A stretch of 52,703 nucleotides of DNA from the IMG/VR virus record IMGVR_UViG_3300027515_000001, positions 1-52,703 of that record. One strand, 5' to 3'. The stretch is from a virus. Position 1 is the stretch's first letter, and each line of letters opens with the position of its first letter. Shown piece by piece: positions 47,438 to 52,703 of the stretch. Both the position numbers and the translations under genes were made by a program. The notes below the pieces were generated by a model. It was not told where the DNA came from and ran no database searches. It worked only from the letters and a program-made list of their open reading frames with translations.

Positions 47438-47737
47438 TTAGATAACGCGAGCGTTTCGGAGAACGCGGTCGAACTTCGCTGCGGCATCATGTATGTCTGC
47501 GAATAAGAAGATGTCACCGATGTCGTTCTCAGTGCTCCACCGCGACCAGCGGATGCGGTGGATAAGGATGAACCCCGCTGGATTGGTTCGGAAGATTCGG
47601 TAAGAGGTTCCCCGGTCGTGGGTCACTGGATGACCGTCCGACCAGAAACCGAGTTCCTCACCGGTGAACCAAACTGTCTGGTAGTTTTCCTCCCTCTTTC
47701 CGAACCGCCGACCTTCCCAAATCTCGTACGTTCGCAT
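47438..47737 (-). CDS. unknown small protein, IWEGRR family, copy 2
   Basis: 99 aa. Paralogue of 46923-47279: begins MRTYEIWEGRRFGKREENYQ and keeps WFTGEELGF, RGTSYRIFRTN, FILIHRIRWSRW and VLRNARVI. It lacks the last ~19 residues of copy 1. RBS AAAGGAG. Separate promoter and terminator. The tandem duplicate with own regulation suggests dosage or variant partners. Confidence 0.75.
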   Translation of the reverse strand: MRTYEIWEGRRFGKREENYQTVWFTGEELGFWSDGHPVTHDRGTSYRIFRTNPAGFILIHRIRWSRWSTENDIGDIFLFADIHDAAAKFDRVLRNARVI

Positions 47738-47775
47738 TGCCGTTCTCCTTTCATTTCATTACTTACTGTGTCTAC

Positions 47776-47804
47776 ACTATACCGCGCATCAGCGCGGTTG
47801 TCAA
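47776..47804 (-). promoter_or_regulatory. promoter of IWEGRR copy 2 (cassette 2), palindromic spacer
   Basis: Minus strand: TTGACA, 17 bp, TATAGT. The spacer carries the inverted repeat CCGCGC-TGAT-GCGCGG. The upstream block CTCAAAATTTCTCAAAA matches cassettes 1 and 3. Confidence 0.8.
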
Positions 47805-47836
47805 GGGGGTATTTTGAGAAATTTTGAGTAGTTTCG

Positions 47837-47906
47837 CGCTGTTGACGTGCGTCATCAACAGCGTCACAACACTACGTTATCTATTAACTATACACAGTGT
47901 TGTGAC
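47837..47906. promoter_or_regulatory. two adjoining inverted repeats between divergent promoters
   Basis: CGCTGTTGA-N9-TCAACAGCG (47837-47863) and, sharing its last base, GTCACAACACT-N22-AGTGTTGTGAC (47863-47906), arms perfect. They lie between the leftward promoter 47776 and rightward promoter 47929. Likely operators, or hairpins. Confidence 0.6.
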
Positions 47907-47928
47907 ACGAACGCGGCGCGGGAGGGGC

Positions 47929-47957
47929 TTGACAGCGCGCTGGATGTGCGATATACT
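47929..47957 (+). promoter_or_regulatory. sigma-70-type promoter of the 207-aa gene
   Basis: TTGACA (47929-47934), 17 bp, TATACT (47952-47957). 37 nt before the gene at 47995, which has a strong RBS (AAAGGAGGG). Confidence 0.9.
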
Positions 47958-47994
47958 ACAGGTGTGATCAGTACGTTAGAAAAAGGAGGGATTT

Positions 47995-48618
47995 ATGAAA
48001 AACGTTCGTCTGCGTAACTTTTTGAAAGTGGCTCTTGAGCTTCAAGAGCTGCCTTATTCAGGCGTCCGCGTAGTAAAGGACGCCACCATCATTGCCACCG
48101 ACGGCTACAGCCTGGTGGCGTACAAAACAAACCCTTACTTTCTGCGCGGCGAGGGGATGTTGCATCCCCTCACTACACGGGCGCTGGCGGTGTATACCGA
48201 CACCGCTATCAGCGATTTGGTAGTGGAGGGGAACGCGGTTACGCTAACGGTTTGGATTGACCGGGACAACACGCAAACATTTAACTTACCGGCGCTATTT
48301 TGCGAGATCAAACACACAGAGCGTATTTTTGACAAGTTCCACAACGCCACGATAGTCGCAGAGCAACTTGCTGCGAGGTTTATTCTCCCCGCTGATGCGG
48401 GGGCGTTTGTGAAAGTTGCTGGCGGGGGCTTGGCCCCAGCATCAGACGAGGACTATCCGCGCTACGATGTGAAAAAACTTAAACAGTGTTTAAAGTTGTT
48501 TTACGCAAAAGACTCTGTGACGCTCAGCGTCACAGAGGAAGGGTATTTGCTTGGAAAAGACGAATGGGGGCAGTTATTTGTTGTGTCCCCAATCGTTCGC
48601 AATCCGTACCGTCAATAG
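47995..48618 (+). CDS. putative DNA clamp-fold protein
   Basis: 207 aa. Clamp-like elements: VRVVKDATIIATDGYSLVAYK resembles the clamp strand phrase (L.l.ATDG..L), and YDVKKLKQCLKLFYAKDSVTLSVTEEGYLL...GQLFVVSPI resembles the last DnaN domain (yL.d.L......v.l......p.......y.vmP). Half the size of bacterial DnaN, so perhaps a two-domain processivity factor. Alternative: unrelated host-takeover protein. Own promoter, operators and terminator mark it as an independently regulated gene. Confidence 0.45.
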   Translation: MKNVRLRNFLKVALELQELPYSGVRVVKDATIIATDGYSLVAYKTNPYFLRGEGMLHPLTTRALAVYTDTAISDLVVEGNAVTLTVWIDRDNTQTFNLPALFCEIKHTERIFDKFHNATIVAEQLAARFILPADAGAFVKVAGGGLAPASDEDYPRYDVKKLKQCLKLFYAKDSVTLSVTEEGYLLGKDEWGQLFVVSPIVRNPYRQ

Positions 48619-48635
48619 CGTCGCCCAGCAGCACC

Positions 48636-48663
48636 AACGCCTCGCTCGTTTGAGCGAGGCGTT
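48636..48663 (+). terminator. rho-independent terminator after the 207-aa gene
   Basis: AACGCCTCGCTC, loop GTTT, GAGCGAGGCGTT, then TTCTG. A perfect 12-bp stem with a short T run. Confidence 0.85.
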
Positions 48664-48697
48664 TCTGTGCCAGTGCAGGCCGGTTTGATAACAAAAA

Positions 48698-48720
48698 CCC
48701 CACTGGCCTGGCCAGTGGGG
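48698..48720 (-). terminator. rho-independent terminator of the leftward mini-gene
   Basis: CCCCACTGGC, loop CTG, GCCAGTGGGG. On the minus strand TTTTT (48693-48697) follows. It lies just past the small ORF ending at 48736 and supports that ORF being transcribed. Confidence 0.8.
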
Positions 48721-48735
48721 GATACGAATCGCTGA

Positions 48736-48828
48736 TCAGTCGTCGATCAGCGCCAAGTAGCGCCACTGCTCAACGAGTAGTCGCGCCTCGCTGCGGGTGG
48801 CGCGATAGCCGACAACAGTGTGGATCAT
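48736..48828 (-). CDS. 30-codon mini-ORF, well-formed C-terminus
   Basis: Starts at ATG 48828 and encodes 30 aa with sequence containing GYRATRSEARLLVEQWRYLA. It ends just before a strong terminator. It lacks its own RBS: the RBS AAAGGAG serves the ATG at 48850 in another frame. A +1 shift between them, or an indel, would give one ~37-residue protein. Confidence 0.4.
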   Translation of the reverse strand: MIHTVVGYRATRSEARLLVEQWRYLALIDD

Positions 48829-48850
48829 AGCTATACCGGGCAACGAACAT
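48770..48850 (-). CDS. 26-codon ORF with RBS and promoter
   Basis: ATG at 48850 with AAAGGAG 7 nt upstream and a promoter at 48886-48914. 26 aa, beginning MFVARYSYDPHCC. It overlaps the mini-ORF at 48736-48828 in another frame. It may be the start of a frameshifted gene. Confidence 0.4.
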   Translation of the reverse strand: MFVARYSYDPHCCRLSRHPQRGATTR

Positions 48851-48885
48851 TGCTGTACTCCTTTCTGCGATTTCCTTACACTCGT

Positions 48886-48914
48886 ATAGTATCACAACCG
48901 GCACGGGTTGCCAA
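48886..48914 (-). promoter_or_regulatory. promoter of the leftward mini-gene (cassette 3)
   Basis: Minus strand: TTGGCA, 17 bp, TACTAT. Upstream lies TTCAAAAATTCCTCGAAAAA and CCCCC, corresponding to cassettes 1 and 2. Confidence 0.65.
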
Positions 48915-48977
48915 GGGGGAGACGAGGATTTTTCGAGGAATTTTTGAAATGGTCGAGCGCCAGTCGAGCAACGCGAT

Positions 48978-49066
48978 AGAGAGGGAGAGGGAGAGGGAGA
49001 GGGAGAGGGAGAGGGAGAGGGAGAGGTGGAGGGGTAGGAAAAGAGGGAGGAGGAGAGGGAGAGGGG
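48978..49066. repeat. homopurine (GGGAGA)n tract
   Basis: About eight GGGAGA units give an uninterrupted purine run at 48978-49026, and purine-rich sequence continues to 49066 with two T interruptions. It lies in the 375-bp gap 48851-49225, where apparent ORFs on both strands (Glu-Arg or Ser-Pro runs) are only translations of the repeat. No other gene is seen there. Confidence 0.9.
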
Positions 49067-49225
49067 CGGGAGTAACGTTCTCCCAACCCACACACCGATC
49101 TTCCCCTCCCTCGCCTCGTTTATCATGCACAACAACTACCTCGCACTTTTCCTGTCTACACTTCAATCCGCTCTTCTATAATGCGCCATCAGATCAGCAT
49201 TGGCTCACGGGAGAGCACTGAAACG

Positions 49226-49786
49226 TTAGATTTCCGCGATAACGACTTTAACACCCGCCTGTTCGAGCGTCTTCATCAGACGCTCTACGAACGGGTCAGT
49301 CTCGAAAAATCCAAGCCGCATCGTAACGAACGGGCGGAATGAAAGCGTATCGAGATGGATGATGGAACGGGCCGAGTCGTATGATACGACCGCGACCGGC
49401 AAAAACGCAGTATCGAAGAAATCGACGTGGATAGCGTCCACATCCCCCTCCAGCAGGGGGATCATTACCCGATCCCGCGCCTGCAACACATGCACGACGG
49501 GATCAGAGGGCAACACGTACTGTTGTGGCGTAACGGTATGAGAGACGGTCACGAAAACGTTGTCCCGGTTGAACAGCAAATCAACCGTGATCGTTTTATC
49601 ACTGTCAACCGAAACGATCAAGTGTGAACCGTCGCGAAAAATATGTTCGAGCGTCTTTGTATGTCTGCCTAATTCACGCAATACCAACGATCCCTCCGGC
49701 GCATCAGATAACGCCGGATTGTAGACGTGCAAATACGCACCCTCTTCAAGTTGAAGAGCCGACTTGTCTCTTGAGATATACAACAT
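49226..49786 (-). CDS. unknown protein, strand-rich
   Basis: 186 aa, beta-rich and acidic (SHLIVSVDSDKTITVDLLFN; PLLEGDVDAIHVDFFDTAF). RBS AGGAGG. Co-directional with the SWIM gene upstream. No family recognised. Confidence 0.65.
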   Translation of the reverse strand: MLYISRDKSALQLEEGAYLHVYNPALSDAPEGSLVLRELGRHTKTLEHIFRDGSHLIVSVDSDKTITVDLLFNRDNVFVTVSHTVTPQQYVLPSDPVVHVLQARDRVMIPLLEGDVDAIHVDFFDTAFLPVAVVSYDSARSIIHLDTLSFRPFVTMRLGFFETDPFVERLMKTLEQAGVKVVIAEI

Positions 49787-49846
49787 AAATCCTCCTGTTG
49801 TAATGAAACAACGAGCGAAGGGATTTCTCCCTCGCCCGCAAATAAA

Positions 49847-50203
49847 CTACGCGAATAACTCATCAGCCTCCTCTTCCGCCCGCGAAAGATCTTTCACAAC
49901 GATCCCTTGTTCGATCATTCGCCGCACCATCCGCGCCGCCGGACGATGCCAGCATTTCAAGCCATTCTTACCCGCCTTGCACGTGCATGACGCCTCATCA
50001 GCGCCAATGGTGTAGTTCCCGTTGTTGCCAGCGACAATTGCGCCAGCGGGAAACAAAATAACAAGATTGGTAATTCGGTCGCGATACTTGCGTACCTGTT
50101 GCGCTGCCTTGACGACGGCGGCTTCCCAAGACGTACCGACCGCCTTCGCGACCGCACCGTCTACCAAATAGTCGAACTCAATCTGATCAACAACCTTTAA
50201 CAT
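49847..50203 (-). CDS. SWIM zinc-finger protein
   Basis: 118 aa from ATG 50203 (AAAGGA upstream). The C-terminal part has SCTCKAGKNGLKCWHRPAARM, the CxCxnCxH SWIM zinc finger, used for DNA or protein binding. The N-terminal part contains SWEAAVVKAAQQVRKY. It is the first gene of the transcript from the promoter at 50246, whose boxes are covered by an inverted repeat. Possible phage regulator or recombination (Rad51-paralogue type) partner; function not shown. Confidence 0.75.
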   Translation of the reverse strand: MLKVVDQIEFDYLVDGAVAKAVGTSWEAAVVKAAQQVRKYRDRITNLVILFPAGAIVAGNNGNYTIGADEASCTCKAGKNGLKCWHRPAARMVRRMIEQGIVVKDLSRAEEEADELFA

Positions 50204-50240
50204 CGTACTGTCCTTTCTGTTCTGTTCGCCACTTTCTTGA

Positions 50241-50275
50241 TGACAAGTATAACACGTTCTAGTGTCACTTGTCAA
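50241..50275 (-). promoter_or_regulatory. promoter of the SWIM gene with inverted-repeat operator
   Basis: Minus strand: TTGACA, 18 bp, TATACT (50246-50275). TGACAAGT (50241-50248) and ACTTGTCA (50267-50274) form an inverted repeat that covers both boxes. It overlaps the 3' end of the 170-aa gene by a few bases. Confidence 0.7.
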
Positions 50276-50784
50276 GCGGTGCAAGCAGCTTTCTTCATAT
50301 ATGTACCGATCTCTTTTAAAATGCACTCGACATCACGAGGAATAGCCCGGAGATAATCGAGGTACTCATGTATCGACGCCGGATAGCGTTCTGCGAACTG
50401 TTGCAAATCTGACGCAACCAATTCAACATCAAGCAATGCGGTGTCGAGCAAAGCCTTGTCGGCTTCCCAAGGCCGCAGCGCCAGTAAAAACAGTTGCTTA
50501 TAGATTTCTTTCACGCGGGCAGCAACAAACTCTTTTACGCGAACAAGGAACACCACGAAAGCATCATTGTTGCTGGTGACGACACGCACAACATCAGCAC
50601 TTTCAATCGCTTCGCGCTTCTTTTGGACAGCGCGCATGTCGATAGCGTATGTAAGAGCGGTTTTGTAATCACCACGCTCTTCGCATTTCACAGCCTGCTC
50701 GGCGTATTCCCGTTCTTGCCTCATTAAACACATAATCAGTTCGTGCTTCGCCGCTTCAGCCGCCATGTGGACTTCGTACTTCAT
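50272..50784 (-). CDS. unknown helical protein
   Basis: 170 aa, helical and charged (REYAEQAVKCEERGDYKTAL; VVFLVRVKEFVAARVKEIYKQ). RBS AGGAAGG. No family recognised. Follows the clamp-like gene and a small disrupted ORF in the leftward transcript from 51962. Confidence 0.65.
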   Translation of the reverse strand: MKYEVHMAAEAAKHELIMCLMRQEREYAEQAVKCEERGDYKTALTYAIDMRAVQKKREAIESADVVRVVTSNNDAFVVFLVRVKEFVAARVKEIYKQLFLLALRPWEADKALLDTALLDVELVASDLQQFAERYPASIHEYLDYLRAIPRDVECILKEIGTYMKKAACTA

Positions 50785-50801
50785 AATTCCTTCCTTTCTA
50801 T

Positions 50802-50941
50802 CTAGCCAAGTTTCAAAAATGAGCCGAACGACACCGGCAACTGTGTGAAAAAGCGATTATCTAGCGGGTCATCTTGAGAGACACATAACACATTGCCGTT
50901 ATCAAGATAGTGGTTGATGGAATACAGCGTTACCGTTGCAT
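50802..50941 (-). pseudogene. 46-codon gene with a one-base deletion after ATG
   Basis: GAAAGGATT-ATG-CAACGGTAA gives a 3-codon ORF, yet one base on, the frame runs 43 codons with protein-like sequence (TLYSINHYLDNGNVLCVSQD...) to TAG at 50802. Inserting one G after the ATG would give a complete 46-aa protein with a good RBS. It is either a frameshifted gene or a one-base assembly error. Confidence 0.5.
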
Positions 50942-50953
50942 AATCCTTTCAGT

Positions 50954-51925
50954 TCAACGTAGATAACACGGCTCCATCGGCATCACGAGTTCCCACGCAA
51001 CAAGATGCCCGTGCGACCAATGCAATTGCAATGGTTTCCACACGAACGTCTTACGTTCATCCCACACGTTTGGTTCCGCCGGAGGGATATGCAGAGACAC
51101 TGCGCCGCGTTCGGGAAGTAACAAAATCTCAGGATCGAGCGCAACCAATGCGAATGAATTAACAATCGCCGCATCGGAAACAACAAATTCCGTGGGTGAA
51201 ACCGTCGGGAACTGGAAGAAAACATAACTGTGCGTGTCCGATTTGCTAAAAAGATGCAATTCCGCGATGGGACGCTTGATCTTTTTCTGTTCTCGCAGCA
51301 CTTTCGCGACTTCCTTACCACGCTTTTTGATGTCAGCTAGCGAAGCAACCGTTTGAAACACAATCGACGGTTGCGCACTACGTGACACCAAATTTACCAG
51401 TGACACCGGCGGGCCTTTAATCTCGGATTTGGATAATTTGACCAAATACCGTTGCCCTGTCTTCAACGTTCCTACCGCCGTTGACGATCCCCGATCAATC
51501 GTGATATGAATATCGGTCGCATCTTTCAGCACATTAACCAGTGTCTGCACCTCTTCTGCCAGATACCATGCACCAACGACCGGCTCTTCGATGTGCCGGC
51601 CTTCGCTCCACGTTGTTGCAGCGGAAACGGATTGCATGAGATCAACCAGCACCATGCCGTGCCGGTAAGTGGCGAACAGCGAAAAGCGTTGGATTTCGGG
51701 AACGTATACAACACCAATAGCGCGCAAATGCGGCAAAACATTCATCCGCGCCGCCGTACTCAACAATTTCAGTGTAGAAAGTAATTCTTTTACTTCCTGC
51801 TTTGTTTCCGCTTTGCATAATGGCGAGGTTTGATACACGTGATGGTACAAGTGACGGTCAAGTTCTGTCGTAGTGATCGGAAACTTCCCCAACTGCGCTG
51901 CGTTTTCAAGTTGCGTCGTCAGCAT
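50954..51925 (-). CDS. divergent DnaN-like sliding clamp
   Basis: 323 aa. The N-terminal part LLSTAARMNVLPHLRAIGVVYV...FSLFATYRHGMVLVDL fits the first clamp domain (R.....LP.L..v.......L.aTd....v). The middle has WYLAEEVQTLVNVLKD and TGQRYLVKLSKSE. The C-terminus ELVMPMEPCYLR ends like bacterial beta (YVVMPMRL). A clamp would give processivity to the phage PolA. Similarity is weak by eye and needs a profile search. RBS AGGGG; own promoter at 51962. Confidence 0.5.
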   Translation of the reverse strand: MLTTQLENAAQLGKFPITTTELDRHLYHHVYQTSPLCKAETKQEVKELLSTLKLLSTAARMNVLPHLRAIGVVYVPEIQRFSLFATYRHGMVLVDLMQSVSAATTWSEGRHIEEPVVGAWYLAEEVQTLVNVLKDATDIHITIDRGSSTAVGTLKTGQRYLVKLSKSEIKGPPVSLVNLVSRSAQPSIVFQTVASLADIKKRGKEVAKVLREQKKIKRPIAELHLFSKSDTHSYVFFQFPTVSPTEFVVSDAAIVNSFALVALDPEILLLPERGAVSLHIPPAEPNVWDERKTFVWKPLQLHWSHGHLVAWELVMPMEPCYLR

Positions 51926-51961
51926 GGTTGCCCCTGTTGTGTACTAGCATTAATTGTGCAA

Positions 51962-51990
51962 AGTATACAATACGATGCAAAAACCACCAA
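51962..51990 (-). promoter_or_regulatory. promoter of the clamp-like gene
   Basis: Minus strand: TTGGTG, 17 bp, TATACT. The -35 and first spacer bases (TTGGTGGTTTTT) equal those of the replication-block promoter at 28265. Confidence 0.7.
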
Positions 51991-52059
51991 AGGTTGTTGC
52001 GTATGCAATTGTTGCGACTACCGTGCAATTGCATGACGACATTTGCCTGCATGTCAAGC

Positions 52060-52091
52060 TTACACAAGCGTTAAACTTTACACAAGCGTTA
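52060..52091. repeat. direct repeat TTACACAAGCGTTA, two copies
   Basis: Exact copies at 52060-52073 and 52078-52091 straddle the end of the ATPase gene. The reverse complement TAACGCTTGTGTAA recalls the GTGTAAAGCG block of the dispersed element. Confidence 0.7.
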
Positions 52092-52703
52092 CATACTGCT
52101 CGTTGCGTCGCAGAAACGGCAGTGGAACCGGATAGCGCGCAGATAACGCTGATGCTCGCTGCGCTGCGATGAGCTGATCGGTTGCGTTCAGTCGCGTAAC
52201 GTGAATGACGCGATCATAGTCAATCGTGGTGATCGCTGTGCCAGTCGCAAGCTGGTTAGACATTTTTGCCAACTGGTCATTTGGCACAAACTTGCGGACA
52301 TCGTTATACGACGATCTAAATACCACCGCCGACGAGATGCTATCGCGCAAACTTGTTATTGCGCGCAACGCTTGCCCCCACGTTTGACCAATAAGCACCA
52401 CGCGCATTTGCACTTTGCGGTACTGATTAATGCTATCAAGCAAGCGTTTAATTGCACGTTTGGTGCGTTCTCCGCCAGAAAGTACAAAACTCGTGAACTC
52501 GTCAAACACGAAAACTATCGGAAATGCAGACTCTTGTTTGCGTAAGCGATGCAATCCGAGCAACCACCAGAAATCAATATATTCCAGCGCCTCGTCAACC
52601 GTATCAGCTGTCGGCAATATCTGCAACGGCGCGAGGAATTGCGTTGTTTGTGCGTGCAAACTCTCTTTTTGCGATTTGTGCGGATCGTACAAAAGAAATC
52701 GCA
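52078..52703 (-). CDS. FtsK/HerA-like P-loop ATPase, C-terminal part (continues from 308)
   Basis: C-terminal portion of the 268-aa ATPase described at 1-308; the last 127 bases repeat the first 127. It contains Walker B (IVFVFDEFTSF) and the conserved segment QMRVVLIGQTWGQALRA, then NDVRKFVPNDQ. No truncation is present once the circle is closed. Confidence 0.85.
   Translation of the reverse strand, partial: RFLLYDPHKSQKESLHAQTTQFLAPLQILPTADTVDEALEYIDFWWLLGLHRLRKQESAFPIVFVFDEFTSFVLSGGERTKRAIKRLLDSINQYRKVQMRVVLIGQTWGQALRAITSLRDSISSAVVFRSSYNDVRKFVPNDQLAKMSNQLATGTAITTIDYDRVIHVTRLNATDQLIAAQRASALSARYPVPLPFLRRNEQYVTLV
52577..52703. repeat. 127-bp terminal direct repeat, right copy
   Basis: Exact copy of bases 1-127; remove one copy to obtain the circular sequence. 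Confidence 0.95.

Noticed and set aside
48820-49221. ORF with Glu-Arg repeats on + and Ser-Pro/Ser-Leu repeats on - strand
   Set aside because: These are translations of the GGGAGA tract in several frames, with no convincing protein sequence on either side.

Overview
The window is the complete genome of a tailed bacteriophage with siphovirus-type gene content, sampled as a circular contig. The first 127 bases are repeated exactly at the end (52577-52703), and one ATPase gene becomes complete only when the ends are joined. Unique length is therefore 52,576 bp. The host is a bacterium: the phage uses strong AGGAGG-type ribosome binding sites and sigma-70-like promoters (TTGACA, 16-18 bp, TATACT). 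No integrase, repressor or tRNA was recognised, so a virulent lifestyle is more likely than a temperate one. The host genus cannot be read from the sequence.

Layout. From 6363 down through 1 and across the junction to 52078 runs a leftward operon: a small protein of unknown role, RecA, a RecB/Cas4-like nuclease, a calcineurin-like phosphoesterase, ThyX and an FtsK/HerA-like ATPase. Further leftward genes (51925-49226) include a divergent DnaN-like clamp and a SWIM zinc-finger protein. Rightward from 6497 come a zinc-binding protein and the capsid block: protease/scaffold, decoration protein, major capsid protein and a small membrane protein. Three leftward genes (11033-9722) follow. The 1.5-kb non-coding region at 11034-12533 looks like a replication origin, with DnaA boxes in 11-bp register and tandem 13-mers. 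From 12534 to 46862 everything runs rightward: head-tail connectors, endolysin, tail tube, tail assembly chaperones, tape measure, tail tip and fibre (to 28.2 kb); replication and nucleotide metabolism (SSB-like protein, primase, DnaB helicase, Hjc-like nuclease, DNA polymerase A, dUTPase, DNA methylase, class II ribonucleotide reductase; to 38.3 kb); packaging (small and large terminase, portal; to 43.2 kb); then membrane and unknown proteins and a GIY-YIG nuclease. From 46.9 to 50.8 kb lie small accessory genes, most with their own promoter and terminator.

How it works together. The origin would recruit host DnaA. Phage SSB, primase, helicase, PolA and one or two clamp-like proteins copy the genome. 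RecA and the Hjc/RecB-like nucleases handle recombination and concatemers. ThyX, dUTPase and the cobalamin-dependent reductase supply dNTPs. A TGTGATA motif sits before four late gene groups (capsid, connector, tail tube, terminase) and is a candidate late promoter element.

Strongest unusual signals: (1) a 348-residue intein inside the ATP-binding loop of the large terminase, with a decayed homing endonuclease; (2) the phased DnaA-box array plus 13-mer iterons; (3) a family of structured non-coding elements built from GCATCAGAATGCG and GTGTAAAGCG blocks, repeated between gene modules; (4) a promoter cassette present three times in front of small accessory genes, two of which are paralogues; (5) a head module split into two pieces about 16 kb apart.
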